DNA of 64,000 bases from Ctenosaura bakeri. Lineage: Eukaryota; Chordata; Lepidosauria; Squamata; Iguanidae. Each line of letters begins with the position of its first letter. The first letter of the stretch is position 1. Where the stretch lies: positions 330,298 to 394,297 of the forward strand of contig CAOLHI010002139.1 of assembly GCA_948474755.1 (NCBI GenBank), read 5' to 3'. Shown one piece after another: positions 1-12,524 of the stretch. Both the position numbers and the translations under genes were made by a program. The notes below the pieces were generated by a model that worked only from the letters and a program-made list of their open reading frames with translations, was not told where the DNA came from and searched no databases.

Positions 1-635
1 TTAAAAAATGTAATACCCCATCTCTTAAAACATGCAAAATACGGGAAAATATTTGTCAAAAGATATGTACCGGAGACAAGACTCTATCTCATGATCTGTA
101 TAAGTACATTGCATATGGTCTCTTTAATTGTTCTGTTGGTTCTGTGAGTTGAATCTGCCTGGACGTTGCTTGACTTTGTTATAACTTTGCTTTTCTTAGT
201 CAATATTTGATGACTGTCACAGCCAAATTTGTGAAACACAAGAAAGCCTTGGTTCTGAGCTGCCAATGGATAACAGTAGTGACATGTCATTCACTCACTA
301 TGAAACATGTAGTCCAGAGGTGGAGAACATGTGGATCCCCAAGCCTGTGATTGGACTACATGCTCCATAATTCCTGACTATTGTTCATGCAGGCTAGGAC
401 AATTATAACTATTAAAATATCAATATCCCATCCTAGACCCAAAATCTCAGGGTAGTTTACAAAAAGCATTAAAACAGATCACAGGGGCTTTAGTACACAA
501 AGCGAGTAAATTACAAGTGCAGCAGGATAATAGCATTTTTAGCTGGGGTTTATCACATAACATCATTTCTCTTCTGTTGTTGTCCCAGTGGCAGGTCATT
601 TGAAAAACATTTCTTTTACAGAGAAGGTCATTAAC
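1..635. other. Unannotated AT-rich sequence
   Basis: No convincing gene or repeat boundary seen; the open frames are short and unsupported. Confidence 0.6.
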
Positions 636-684
<49 letters not shown>

Positions 685-685
685 T
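636..685. repeat. GATA microsatellite
   Basis: Uninterrupted GATA units over about 50 bp. Confidence 0.97.
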
Positions 686-1929
686 ATTGCATTAATAAAA
701 GAAACACTTGCAATTGAAATTTATCTGCCTCATGTGATAAAGTCTAAGTTATAAAGTTTAAACTGATAGAATAATTAAATAAGCTAAAACATATTAAATG
801 GCAATTATAAGTTAAATGCAGATTTAAAAGATATAAACACTTTTAAAACCATGTGCACCTGTATAACAGATGCAAGAATCCAAAAGCTCTCTGTCACTGA
901 TGTAGACAAGTTGATATAGCTTCAAAGGAAGTGTTGGAAATAGGGAAGTTGCATAAAGAAATGTTGAAAGAACCAGGAAAAAAAGATTGAGTAGGGGACC
1001 TTGGAACATCCTGCAAATACCTGAAGGACTTTCACAAGGAAGAGGGCAAAGACTAATGTATGGCTCATTTGGAGGACAAGGCAAAATCCAAAAGGGCTAA
1101 CTTATAGTATTTTGATTGGTCATTAGGTGAAATCTGTTGGTGCAACCAATGGTTTGGAGTGGTCACTCTCACTCATGGGAGGTCTTCCTTACATTGTCCA
1201 GCCTCTGCTCTGTACTCTGTACTTTGGATTTCTGTGTATCTTCTTTTATCATCTTTTTCTCAGTGATGTGCAAGTGACTACCCTGAAATTTCTTCAGCAC
1301 ACAGACACAGACTACATTTAGCAGCAGGATATTTACAGCCTGCCTAGACAGATGGCCAATTATGTGGTGCAAAGAGGGAGTAATGAGAGATCTGTAAGAC
1401 TGTCTGCTGAAGAGGATAGTCTTTGGTTGAACTGGTGAGAAGGCTGCAAGATAGGACTCCTTTCTCCAAGCTTTTATCTTAGATTGACTGTCCCAGTGAT
1501 CTCAGCTGAAATTAACATGCAGGGTGGAAAGAACAACATCCCCTTCAAAAAGGAGTTTGTTGGGAATTCAATTCAAAAGTTTGAAAGACAGTGGAAAGCA
1601 GTATTGGAGTTTATTAAAAGTAGACAGACACTAAAAGTAAATAAGATAATTATAAATATAAAATTAAGTATAAAGTAATAGAGATTTATTTATGTCTGTA
1701 AAATTAATATGACAAGGGTAGGAAAGAAAACATTAAAAGGGAAAAATAGGTTTTCATAAGAAGAAAATGAGTGAGTATATACTTTGGTGCAACAAGGATT
1801 CTATGATATGATATGAAGGAATAAAGGTTGTGATTTATTGGGGAAGAAGGGGTTTGCACTAAGCAAATGTTGTATTCAGTGTAGATTGGAAAGTATATTA
1901 ATTCTATGATTGTAACTTGAGACAAAAAG
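686..1929. other. Unannotated sequence
   Basis: AT-rich, with no recognisable coding or repeat signature. Confidence 0.55.
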
Positions 1930-2546
1930 ATATAATATTTTTAGTGGATGTAGCATTTGACATCAGTAAGTTATTTGACAAAGTTCCCCATGATATTCTG
2001 GAAAAGAAGCTAGTGAAATGTGAGCTAGACAGGGCTACTGTCAGGTAGATTTTTAATTGGTTGACTGAGAGAATCCAAAGGATGCCCACCAATGGCTGCT
2101 TTTCATCCTGAACAGAAGTGACTAGTGGGGTGCCACAGGGTTTTTTCCTGGGTCCAGTGCTATTCAACATAATTACCAATGATTTGGATGAAGGAATAGA
2201 GAGCATGCTGATCAAATTTGCAAATGATACCAAATTGAGAGGGGTTGCCAATACCCTACAGGAAAGGATCAAAATTCAAAATGACCTTGACAGATTAGAG
2301 AGCTGAACCAATGCGAACAAAATGAATTTCAACAGAGAGAAAAATAAGGTCTTACACCTAGGCAGAAAAAAATGAAATGCAAATATAGTATGGGAGACAC
2401 ATGACTGGACAACAGTACAGGTGAAAGGGATCTAGGAGTCTTAGTTGACCACAAGCTGAACATGAGTCAGCAGTGTGATGCAGCAGTCAAGAAAGCCATC
2501 GTGATTCTTGGTTGAATCAATAGGAGCATGCTGTCTAGATTGAAGA
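1930..2546 (+). mobile_element. CR1 LINE fragment (RT region)
   Basis: Contains degraded FDKVPHDIL, the GVPQGFFLGPVLFN block and DDTKL-like residues, with stops. It ends where a SINE tail begins. Confidence 0.85.
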
Positions 2547-2552
2547 AAACAT

Positions 2553-2820
2553 AGAAAACTGCCTTATACCAGGTCAACCCATTTATCCAGTTTGCTTAGT
2601 GTCAAATGGAGCAGAAGTAGAAACTTGAGATCATCTGGACATTTTTGGACTCCACCTCAAATCAGTCCCAGACAGCATGACAATGGTTGATGCTAGAACA
2701 ATAGTAGATGCTAGAACATCTGGAAGACCACAAATTCCTCACGCATAAGCTTGACTGACTGCTACCTGCTGCCTAGGGTTTCAGGCAGGAAACTTTCCTA
2801 GGTATACCTTGAGATGCCAT
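2553..2820 (-). repeat. tRNA-derived SINE, tail fragment
   Basis: CATAGAAAACTGCCTTATACC... and ...GGGTTTCAGGCAGGAAAC...TTGAGATGCC match, in order, the reverse complement of the family also seen at about 18905 and 44435. An interior segment is unlike the others. Confidence 0.55.
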
Positions 2821-2851
2821 GGTCAGTCAGAGTAGACAACAGTAGAGTAGA

Positions 2852-2960
2852 TCAGTGGTTCTTAACCTGTAATCTGTGGACCCTTCAGGGCCATGATGTC
2901 CTCATGGGAAGTCCGCAAAAGTTTGAAGAAATATTATGGGTTTTTACAGTTAAAATAAGA
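2852..2960. mobile_element. Truncated hAT end
   Basis: CAGTGGTTCTTAACCTG followed by CTGTGGACCCTTCAGGG is a typical hAT terminus. No partner end or 8-bp duplication was found, and the region runs into a GGAA microsatellite. Confidence 0.5.
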
Positions 2961-3049
2961 AGGAAGGAAGTGGGGAGAGGGAGGGAAGGAAGGAAGGAAG
3001 GAAGGAAGGAAGGAAGGAAGGAAGGAAGGAAGGAAGGAGGGAGGGAAGA
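2958..3049. repeat. GGAA microsatellite
   Basis: About 90 bp of GGAA/GGGA units. Confidence 0.96.
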
Positions 3050-3289
3050 TGGACAGTCATACATTGATCTTGAAGAGCAGGAATCTTTTGTCAGTTATAG
3101 ACATCATTTGTACAAAGTTTTATTACAATATTTCAAACCATTCAAAAGTTCTTTTTGAATAAATTGTTGAGGAACTTTAGGGTTTTAAATCTTGACTTAA
3201 TTCTTGATGGTCCACAGCAAGTTTTGAACTATACAATCCAAAGCTTGGCCAAGTTACTTTTTGGATTTAAACTCCCAGAATACACTACA

Positions 3290-4518
3290 AGATACAAGAT
3301 ATACTATATCTACAGCATTTCCTGATAGAGTTGATAGAGTTACAAGCTTGGCAGATGAAGGGGATGCTGTAGATGTTGTGTATCTTGATTTCAATAAGGC
3401 CTGTGACAAGTTCTCCCATCATATTCTTGCAGACAAGATAATGTGGGTTAAACAAAGCTACTGTTAGGCAGACTTGTAATTGGTTGACCAGCTGAACCCG
3501 AAGGGTGCTTACCCATGGCTCCTCTTCATGCTGGAAAGAAATGGATAGTGGGATATCACAGGGTTCTGTCCTGGACCCAGTGCTGTTCAATGTCTTTATC
3601 AATGACTTGGATGAGGGAATAGAGGGCATGCTCATCAAATTTTCAGATGACACCAAATTAGGAGGGATAGTTAAATACTCCAGAGGATAGGATCAGAATT
3701 CAAAATGACCTTGACAGCTTAGAGAACTGGGCCAAAACTAACAAAATACATTTTAACAGGGAAAAATATAGGGTACTACACTTAGGAAGTAAGAATGAAA
3801 TGCACAGATATAGAATGGGTGATACCTGGCTTGAAAACAGTATGTGTGAAAGGAATCTAGGAATCTTAGTTGACCAAAAGCTGAACATGAGTCAACAGTG
3901 TGATGTGGCAGCTAAAAAAGCCAATTTGAAACTAGGCCACATCAACAGGAGTATAGTGTCAAGATCAGGGGGAGTAATAATACCACTTTATTCTGCTTTG
4001 GTTAGACTTCACTTGGAATACTGTGTCCAGTGCTGGGCACCACAGTTAAAGAGGGATATTGACAATCTGGAACGTGTCCAGAAGAGGGCAACCAAAATGG
4101 TGTAGAATCTGGAAACCACGCCCTATGAGGAGAGGCTTATGTTTAGCCTGACAAAAAGAAGGTTAAGAGGAGACATGATAACAGAGATGTATGGATGGGG
4201 GAGTGATGAGGGCATGTTGAGGATGGAGCAAGCTTGTTTTCTGCTGCTCCAGAAATTAAGACACAGAGCAATGGAATCAAACTACAGGAAAAGAGATTTC
4301 ATTTAAACATCAGGAAGAACTTCCTAAGAGTCAGAGCCATTCAACAGTGGAATATGCTGCCTCAGAGTGTGGTGGAGTCATCTTCTTTGGAGGTTTATAA
4401 ACAGAGTCTCGATGGCAATTTTCTTGGGGTGCTTTGAGTGTTTGTTCCTGCATGGCAGGGGGATGGACTCGATGGCCATTGTGGTCTCTTCCAACTCTAT
4501 GTTTCTATGATTCTATGA
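3290..4518 (+). mobile_element. CR1 LINE, 5'-truncated with intact 3' end
   Basis: RT to 3' UTR: VVYLDFNKA, GSVLDPVLFNVFIND, HLEYCVQCWAPQ. It ends in the CR1 signature TTCTATGATTCTATGA about 17 bp upstream of the copia target duplication. Stops and frameshifts are present. Confidence 0.92.
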
Positions 4519-4539
4519 ATTCTGCAGGCAGCATAGCTG

Positions 4540-5126
4540 TGTTGGAAAGGGATTGCTGTGACCTTTGCTCCAATTAAAATACTTTTGATGTGCATGTGGG
4601 GAAAGCACCTGGTGAATGACTTGGCAAGTCATGAGGTAATCCCCAAGGGACAGTAAGGCTGAGTCATGGTGACATGAAATCCTGCGATAGGGTTGCAGCA
4701 GCCATGGTCCCTAGCTGATGAGCTATCAGCCAATGTGTATATAAAGTGGTGAGCTCTGACAGGCTTTCTCCTGGTCTCCCTGACTCTTGCTGATACCGGA
4801 GTTCTGTCCGAGCAAACCTCTTCCTGATGTGATTGATGATGGAATGCTGAACCTTTGACTGAGGATCTGCGAATCCTGCCTGTACAGATGTATATATTGG
4901 ATGTATATATTTTTTTTGGATGACAACGCTGTGTGCTAGTGTTTTTGACCAGTGTGTAGTTTTGGGTCAGAACTAATGCTGTATGTTTACATTCTGCTCC
5001 TGCTCACGCTTGTGGCTGTATTTTTATACTCTGTTGTGTGCATTTTTGCTTGCCTCTGAGCCACGTTCAGAGTGCAGCAGTTCCAGGGAGGATTCTGTGC
5101 CAGGTGTTTGAATCCATCCCTGGTCA
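4540..5126 (+). repeat. copia 5' LTR
   Basis: 587 bp, starting TGTTGGAAAG and ending GGTCA. TATATAAAG at 4737-4745, with CCAAT just upstream, marks the U3 promoter. It lacks the short AATAAA-containing segment present in the 3' LTR, consistent with a small deletion after insertion. Confidence 0.93.
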
Positions 5127-5128
5127 TT

Positions 5129-5143
5129 GGTTATGGGCCCAGC
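5129..5143 (+). promoter_or_regulatory. copia primer-binding site (initiator tRNA-Met anticodon arm type)
   Basis: GGTTATGGGCCCAGC starts two bases after the 5' LTR. It is complementary to the anticodon stem-loop of eukaryotic initiator tRNA-Met, which contains GGGCCCAUAACC. Drosophila copia primes from a half-tRNA at the same internal site rather than from the tRNA 3' end. Confidence 0.8.
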
Positions 5144-5391
5144 TTTGACCAGTTTTGGCCAGTATAACCATGTGTTTTTCCCGTGGTAGCCGGTGAGACG
5201 GTGGAATAGTCTCGGTGTGGTTGAAGTCCAGTGAAGGACCACCACATGGAAGTGTTTTGCAGAGTGCGTTTTGAAATGCAGCTATTTTTGCCTGACCCTG
5301 GTTTTGCCACTGTGTGAAAGGTCATCCAAGTTTTGTTTTGGTTCAGCCTGTGTTGCCAGAGGAAGCTTGCATTTTTGTGACGAAGTGAGAC

Positions 5392-6140
5392 ATGGCAACA
5401 GATAAAGCCCTCAGTTTTGACAAACTGAACAACACAAATTACCAGACTTGGTGTCTGATGGTGCAGTCTTTTGGTAAGGAAGGATCTCTGGCATGTAGTT
5501 GAAACTCCTCCAGTTGAAGATAGTGCTGCTGGTCAGTTGGCTGTCCAAAGAGCAAGAGCCACTATCATTATTAGCCTGGAACCCAGCCAGCTTGTTTATG
5601 TGAGAGATAAGCACACAACAGCTGCAGTTTGGCAAGCTCTTAGGAATGTGCATCAGAGAGACTCTTGCGTGTCCAGGATTATTTGGACAAAAAGACTGTA
5701 TAACATAAAACTCTCGGATGGGGGAGATGTAAAGACTCATCTTGATACTATGAGAAAGCTTTTTCAGGAGCTTGAGGTGAGAGGTATGGTGTTTAAAGAA
5801 GCACACAAGTGCTATATTGTCCTGAGCAGTTTGAACCAGGACTGGGACTTTCTGCAGTACAGCTTCTAGGGCCTGGCAGAAAGGGAGTTAAATTTTGACC
5901 TGGTGACATCCAGAGTGCTCAAGGAACAGAAGAGATGAGCCTTTGAAGCGAGCTGCAGTGATTCATGGCATGCTGCAACAGCTACTTCAAAGAGGACAGA
6001 TGACAGCCATGTGCAGCCTCCATGTGGAGAAGAAGTTGTGTCATGCAGCTTCATGAGGCGCTGTTTTCATTGTGGGAAGCCGGGCCACCTGAAGAAGGAC
6101 TGCAAGGCGGCCCTGTCCAGAGAAAAGGAAAACCAGGCAC
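5392..6140 (+). pseudogene. copia gag remnant (UBN2-type capsid region and zinc knuckle)
   Basis: Starts at ATG 5392 (MATDKALSFDKLNNTNYQTW, the typical copia gag opening). A frameshift near 5470 moves it to the frame used downstream, and stops at 5867-5869 and about 5936 break it. The CCHC knuckle CFHCGKPGHLKKDC lies at about 6061-6102. The product would package RNA into virus-like particles. It is inactive in this copy. Confidence 0.85.
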
Positions 6141-7880
6141 GCAGAGTCCAGGGGAAAAAGAAGGCTGGCTGCTGTCTTGTAGCAGTGACAGAGGAAGCTA
6201 CAGACGTCTGGCAGAACTGGCTGTTAGACAGTGGGGCAACACATCATATCGTCAACTGTCTGAGTCTTTTGAAAAACACCAGGCAGGCTCCTGTATGCAG
6301 CGTGAGCCTGGCTGATGGAGCACATAGTGTAGTTAAGAAGATGGGAACTGCATTTGTACCCTGCCTGGGGAAAAGCTGTGATAATGTGTTATGTGCTGAG
6401 AACCTTGAGAATTATTTACTGAGTGTTTCATGCCTAACAAATGCTGGTTATGAAATTCTATTCAAGGGGAATTCTTGCACAGTGAACTTTGGTGGTAAAG
6501 TCTGTGCCAGGGGTGTAAAGAAAAACAAACTATATTACATGTTGCCAGCTGCTGGGAATCCTAATGTGTCAACTGTAGTGACCAATGTTCTCTTGCATGA
6601 TCAGTGTGCCCACTACTTGCACAGGGTCATGGGCCATGCAAATTTTAATGGGTTGGCACAATTGGCAAAATGATGTCCCAAACTTAAAGTCAACAAGTGT
6701 AACAAATTCCTGTATGTAAGAAGGTAAAGGTTAAGACTTTTCCTGTGCCAAAGGAAAGTAAAATAATCACCACCAGACCGTTCCAAGTTGTGCATGCTGA
6801 CTTGGTGGGTCCATTTCGAGAAAGTGGTCGGTCTAAGTATATCTTTGTGATAATTGATAAGCATACACGGTACAGCTATGTGTTTTTGCTGAAGACAAAA
6901 AAATGAAGCATTTGACAAATTTAAAAATTGGGTTAATATGGTGGAGAGAGAATTTCCATACAACGTTGCATGCCTCAGTACCGACTGAGGTGGTGCATTG
7001 TGTGGTATCAAATTCCAAAATTGGCTAAAACGAAAGGGCATACAGCATAAAACCACAAATCAATATGCTCCTGCTGAGAATGGACTGGCAGAGAGAAGGA
7101 TTGGAGTCCTGCAGTCCATGAAGGATTGCATGCTGTTGGATTCCAAATCACCAGCTGGTTTCTGGGGTGAAGCTGTGTTGGCTGCAAAGCATGTGGTGAA
7201 TGGGATGTGGGGTTCTAGTATCAACCAGACTCCATACTATAAGGTGTATGGCTGATCACCTAATTTGGCTTATTTGAGAATATTTGGCCAGTTTGCTAAT
7301 GTGCTAATTCCCAGCCAACTAAGAAGAAAAGGGCAACTGAAATGGAGAAGGTTGTGGTTTGTTGGCTACATTGGGAATAAGTACAGGTTCCACATGGGAA
7401 ACAGACAGGTGGTGTACTCGAGGGGTGCACATTTTGAGTCTCACAGTGGTTGGGGAAAAGTGCATTGTAACCAGGAAGTTTTTGTACAACCACTTGAGCT
7501 TGAACAAATTAAAAGCCCTATAACATGAGGAGCAAGACCACCTGACACCACACCACAAACACCCAAGGCATCTCCAAACCAAACACCTGACACATTCAGT
7601 GCACATGACAGACCCATACCCAGGTTCCAAGTGAAGACAGAGCCAGAAATGGAGGGGGTAGCTGGCAGTTCTAGTGATGATGACTTGAGCAGAGCAGATG
7701 TCCATACCTAGATGGACCAGGAGGGTAAGGAAGGCTCCTGACCGGTTTGTGGTGCAGAAAGCTAGAGTATGCACAGTTGCAGGTGTGGAACCTGAGAGTT
7801 TTGAAGCAATGCTGAAGTGTTCTGAGGAGGAACAATAGCACTGGAACGAAGCCATGGATGCTGAGTTTGAGTCCATGGTG
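6141..7880 (+). pseudogene. copia protease and integrase remnant
   Basis: The aspartic protease active site WLLDSGATHHIV is at about 6217-6252. A GAG-pre-integrase segment (HRVMGH, about 6622-6639) follows, then the integrase core: HADLVGPF near 6793 and YAPAENGLAERR near 7062, the latter bearing the catalytic Glu. In-frame stops at 6671, 6987 and about 7252, and offsetting indels near 6716 and 6902, inactivate it. The reading frame stops at the LINE inserted at about 7884. Confidence 0.88.
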
Positions 7881-7883
7881 GAC

Positions 7884-7941
<58 letters not shown>

Positions 7942-10900
7942 TTTATTTCTATCCCGCCTCTCCCAATGGATCGAGGCGGCATTACAAAAATATATAAAAA
8001 CATTAAAACATTAAAACGCACCCTATCCTCCCCACCCTCCAACCCTTCTATCCCCCTAAAACATATTAGTTAATTAAAACAAATTAAAAACAAGATTAAC
8101 ACAGAAGACAATGATGAGAGGCAGTGGAACACTAATCTGGGAAGGCCTGTCGGAAGAGAACGGTCTTGACTGCTTTTTTAAAGCAGTCAAGACTGGTAAT
8201 GTGCCGGGTCTCCTCCGGCAGGCCATTCCATAACTTGGGAGCGACAGAAGAAAAGGTCCTCTGGGTAACCGCAGCCAACCTAGTTCTGATTGGCTGCAGT
8301 AAATTCCTCCCAGAGGACCTTAGTGTGCGGGGCGGATTGTATGGGAGAAGGCGATCCCGCAGGTAGGCTGGCCCCAAGCCATGAAGGGCTTTAAAGGTAA
8401 AAACCAACACCTTGTACTGTGCCCGGAAACGAATAGGCAGCCAGTGTAAAGACTTCAGAATTGGTGTTATGTGGTCACTTTTAGATGTTCCGGTGACCAA
8501 CCTGGCTGCCATATTCTGAATTAATTGAAGTTTCCGGACTAAGCACATGGGTAGCCCTATGTAGAGCGCATTACAGAAGTCAAGCCGTGAAGTTACCAGC
8601 GCATGTACCACTGTTTTTAGGTGTTCCAAGTCCAGGAAGGGGCGCAGCTGGCGTATCAGCCGAAGCTGATAGCAGGCACTCCTGGCTGCCGCATCAATTT
8701 GAGCTGTCATCTGAAGCGGCGAGTCCAGGAGCACTCCCAAGCTGCGGACACAGTCTTTCAGGGGAAGTGTGACCCCGTCTAGAACTGGTTGACAAACCTC
8801 TATACCTGGGCTGGGGCCCCTAACAGCAAGTACCTCCGTCTTATCTGGATTCAGCTTCAGTCTGTTTTTCCTCATCCAGTCCATTACTGCTTCTAGGCAT
8901 TCATTTAGAGGTGAGATGCCATCCTTAGTTGATGCTGTTATCCGAGGCATGGAGAGATATATCTGGGTGTCATCAGCATACTGATAGCACCTTGCTCCAT
9001 GCCTCCTGATGATCTCTCCCAGCGGTTTCATGTAGATGTTAAATAGCATTGGGGACAGGACGGCGCCCTGAGGGACGCCAGATTTAAGCTCCTTTTTCGA
9101 GGAGCAGCTGTCCCCAAGCATCACCATCTGGTATCTACCTGAGAGATAGGACCGGAACCACTTAAGTGCAGTGCCTCCGATCCCCAGCCCTCTCAGGCGT
9201 TCCAGAAAGATACCGTGGTCTATGGTATCGAAAGCCGCTGAGAGGTCCAGGAGTACCAGCAGGGTCACACTTCCCCTGTCGATACCTAGGCGTAGATCAT
9301 CCACTAAGGCGACCATGGCAGTCTCAACTCCATATCCTGCCCTGAAGCCAGTTTGAAATGGATCTAGATAATCTGTTTCATCCAAGACAGCTTGGAGCTG
9401 AAGGGCAACAGCCCTCTCGATCACCTTGCTTAAAAATGGAAGATGGGAGACTGGTCTGTAATTATTCATATCCAGGGGATCTAGGGAGGGCTTTTTTAGA
9501 AGCGGCCGTATAATCGCTTCTTTTAAACAAGCTGGAAAATTGCCCTCCCTGAAGGATGCATTAATAATATGTCTTAAGTACGTCTTAATTGCAACTCCTC
9601 CCTGGACGACCAGCCATGAAGGGCAGGGATCAAGAGGGCAAGTTGTCCTTCTTACCTTTCCAAGGAGCTTGTCTACGTCCTCGGTACTCACTGACTGGAA
9701 CTGATCCAGTATAATCTTGTTCACGGGGTTGCTGGACGCTCCATTTGTGACCTCTGCTATAACACCGGCATCCAAATCGGCTCTTATCTGAGAGATTTTA
9801 TCTGCGAAATGATTATTCAAGGCGTCACAGCAAACTACGTTAGGTTCTAACAACGAGTTCAGGGGAGTGGGTATCTGAGTCAGATCCCTTACCACCCTAA
9901 ACAGCTCTGCTGGACGAGAAATCGCAGACGCAATACGTGCAGAGAAGAAGGTCTTCTTCGCTGCATTTATTGCCACTCCATAGGAATGAAGGAATTCTCT
10001 ATAGCGTGTCCTGTCAGATAAGAGTCGAGATTTCCGCCAATTGCGCTCTAGTCGTTGTCCAGCCTGCTTCATATTCCTAAGTTCTACTGTATACCAAGGA
10101 TTACGGTTTGCAGCAGGCTGGAAAGGACGCTTGGGAGCAATCGTGTCGATAGCCCTGGTAAGATCACAATTCCAGGTATTAACCAGGGCTTCGACAGGAT
10201 CACCGGCGATACCAACCATAAGACCCTCGAGGGCTTTCTGGAATCCAATAGGTTCCATTAACCTTCGAGGGCGGACCATTCTAATAGGTCCACCACCCCT
10301 GCAGGGGCGGATAGCAACCATTAGTCTAACCCTGACCAGGAAATGATCTGTCCATGACAAGGTGGTAGTATTTGTTATCTCCACCCATGGCTGTGCCCGT
10401 TCCGTACTAAAGACTGCATCAAGGGTATGACCTGCACAATGTGTTGGCCCAGAGGCTAATTGGGATAGGCCCATGTTTGTCATGGATGCTACGAACTCCC
10501 GAGCTGCACCTGTTAAACTGGTCTCAAATGGGACATTGAAGTCGCCCAGAACCAAAAGTCTGGGTGATTCCAACACCAACTCCGACACCAGCTCTGTCAG
10601 CTCGGCCAGGGAGTCTGTTAGGCAGCGGGGTGGTTGGTACACTAACAGAATTCCTAGACTATCCCTTGCCTTCAGGCTCAGGTAAATACACTCGAAGTGG
10701 TCTGTTTTCCGGACAGGTATCCTGGTCAGCATAAGATTGTCTTTGTAAACCAAGGCTACTCCGCCCCCCGCCCACTTCCCCTTACCTGCTCACTGACAGA
10801 GTATCCGGCTGGCAAGGCCTGGACCCAGGTTGTGGCACTATCGTCTTCCAGCCAGGTCTCTGTAAAGCATGCCAGGTCAGCGTCTTCATCCTTTAAAAGG

Positions 10901-11037
10901 TCATGGATGATATGAGTTTTCTTTTTCATTGACCTGACATTGCACAGGAGCAAGGAAAGGTTCTGTGGGTGGTTTGGTTCGCTCTCCAGACTCCTTGGGG
11001 TAGCAGGGCGAACGGAAGGTGAGATAGGTATTAAGCA
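7884..11037 (-). mobile_element. L2-type non-LTR retrotransposon (LINE) nested in the copia element
   Basis: Inserted antisense into the copia coding region. Its 3' end is at the left, with a TTA-type microsatellite tail (AAT repeats on the + strand, about 7884-7939). Next come a short 3' UTR with a GCCGCCTC...GAGGCGG hairpin (about 7955-7978) and one long ORF. It is truncated at its 5' end inside the start of the endonuclease-RT ORF. Sequence decay is slight, so it is much younger than the copia element it sits in. The right junction is known only to within a few bases. Confidence 0.9.
8132..11036 (-). pseudogene. LINE ORF2: APE endonuclease plus reverse transcriptase
   Basis: 873 codons are open from 10753 to 8132, with an N-terminal endonuclease segment (NVRSMKKKT, FTETWL) in another frame at 10756-11036. 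The two are separated by an indel in the C run at 10764-10769. Endonuclease motifs GDFNVP and SWTDHF are present. RT motifs include LLDLSAAFDTIDH, GVPQGAVLSPMLFN and the catalytic YADDTQIYL. The C-terminal WLPI.FRAQYKVLV segment is typical of L2/CR1-clade LINEs. Function: target-primed reverse transcription of its own and perhaps SINE RNAs. Only the one frameshift and the 5' truncation disable it. Confidence 0.9.
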
Positions 11038-12490
11038 CAAGAAAGTGTTTGAGGTGGTGGAGAGATCAAAGGATCAGAAAGTTGTTGGATGCAAGTGGGT
11101 GTATAAGAAGAAGTGCTTGCCGGTTGACAGCATGAAACATAAGGCCAGGTTGGTGGCAAGAGGTTTTTCTCAGGAGAGGTTTGAAAATTTTGACAAGACC
11201 TTTTCCCCAACAGCGAAGTCAGAGAGTCTGTGTTTGTTGTTGGCACTGGTGGTGAAAAGAAGTATGGAAGTAAGGCACTTTGACTTTGAGACAGCTTACT
11301 TGAATGCGAAATTGGACGAGGTTGTGTTCATGGAGCAAACTCCTGGGTATGATTGTGCAGGACAGAACAAAGTGTATAGGTTGAAGAAAGCCATTTATGG
11401 ATTAAAACAGTCAGCCAGGTGCTGGAACTTGTGTGTGCATGAAGCGTTGTGCAAGTTAGGGTTTCAGAGGAGTGTGGCTGATGCATGTGTGTACACAAGG
11501 GGCACTGGTGATGAGTGTGTTGTGCTGGTGATTTATGTTGATGATCTGTGTGTGGCAGCAAAGGGCATGGATCAAATAGGGTGTGTACAAAAGCAGCTAT
11601 TGCACAAATTCAAGTTGAAGGACTTCGGTTGTCTAAAGCAGTACATTGGCATAGAGGTGGAAAGAGCACAGGATGGTGCAGTGTTTTTGTGCCAAAAGAA
11701 AAAGATTGATCTAGTTGTTGAGAAGTGTGGCATGTAGAATGCCAAAACAACTAGGATGCCCATGACTGTGGATTTTGCAAGGTTGGAATCAGAACGGTTG
11801 TTTGATAGGCCAGATTTGTTTCATTCTGTGATTGGCAGTCCGTTGTATGTAGCAAATCACACAAGGCCTGACATCAGTTATGCCATTGATCTGTTAAGCA
11901 GAGGAGTAGCAAAGCTCAGAGTGGTTAATTGGACAGCATTGACGAGAGTGGTAAGGTATCTGAAAGGGACCAGGGATCTGTGTCTCAAAGTGACAGGAAA
12001 TGAAGCGAGAATGGAGTGTTACGTAGATAGCTCCTTTGCTTCAGAGAAGGATAGGAAGTCTGTCATGGGCCTGGCAATCAAGTATGCTGACTGTTTAGTA
12101 ACATGGAGATCCAGGAAGCAGAGCTGTGTGGCTCTGAGCACCATGGAAGCTGAATTGGCAGCGTTGTCAGAGGTAGCTGGAGAGCTACAATGGGTGAGGC
12201 AACTGCTGTTGGACATAGGGGAGGTGTGTGAGACCCCTATTGTCGTCAAAGAAGATTCTTAGGCATGCATCACCATGGCCAAGGCCGAGAATCTCAAAAA
12301 CAGAACCAAATACATTGGGGTGCGGTAGCAAAACATGAGGCAGCTAGTTCAGGAGGGGGTGATCAAGCTAGAGTTTTGTGAGTCTGAACACAATACTGCA
12401 GATATTCTCATGAAGGCGCTTCCAGTGCCCAAGCACAAGAGTTTGGTGTGGGAATTGGGGCTGGAAAGGTACATTGCAATGCACTGAGTA
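11038..12490 (+). pseudogene. copia reverse transcriptase / RNase H remnant
   Basis: Resumes after the LINE with VFEVVERSKDQKVVGCKWVY, then ARLVARGFSQ, the palm motif VIYVDDLCVA at about 11530 and, past a stop at 11735-11737, the RNase H region with YVDSSFA and STMEAELAAL. Further stops are at about 12260 and 12326. This is the usual copia pol C-terminus, needed for cDNA synthesis and RNA removal. Confidence 0.9.
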
Positions 12491-12524
12491 CATCACATGA
12501 TATCAAAGGTATTTTGGAGGCGAT

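Noticed and set aside
7671..8073. Frames encoding poly-Ile stretches
   Set aside because: Translation of the AAT microsatellite at the LINE tail.
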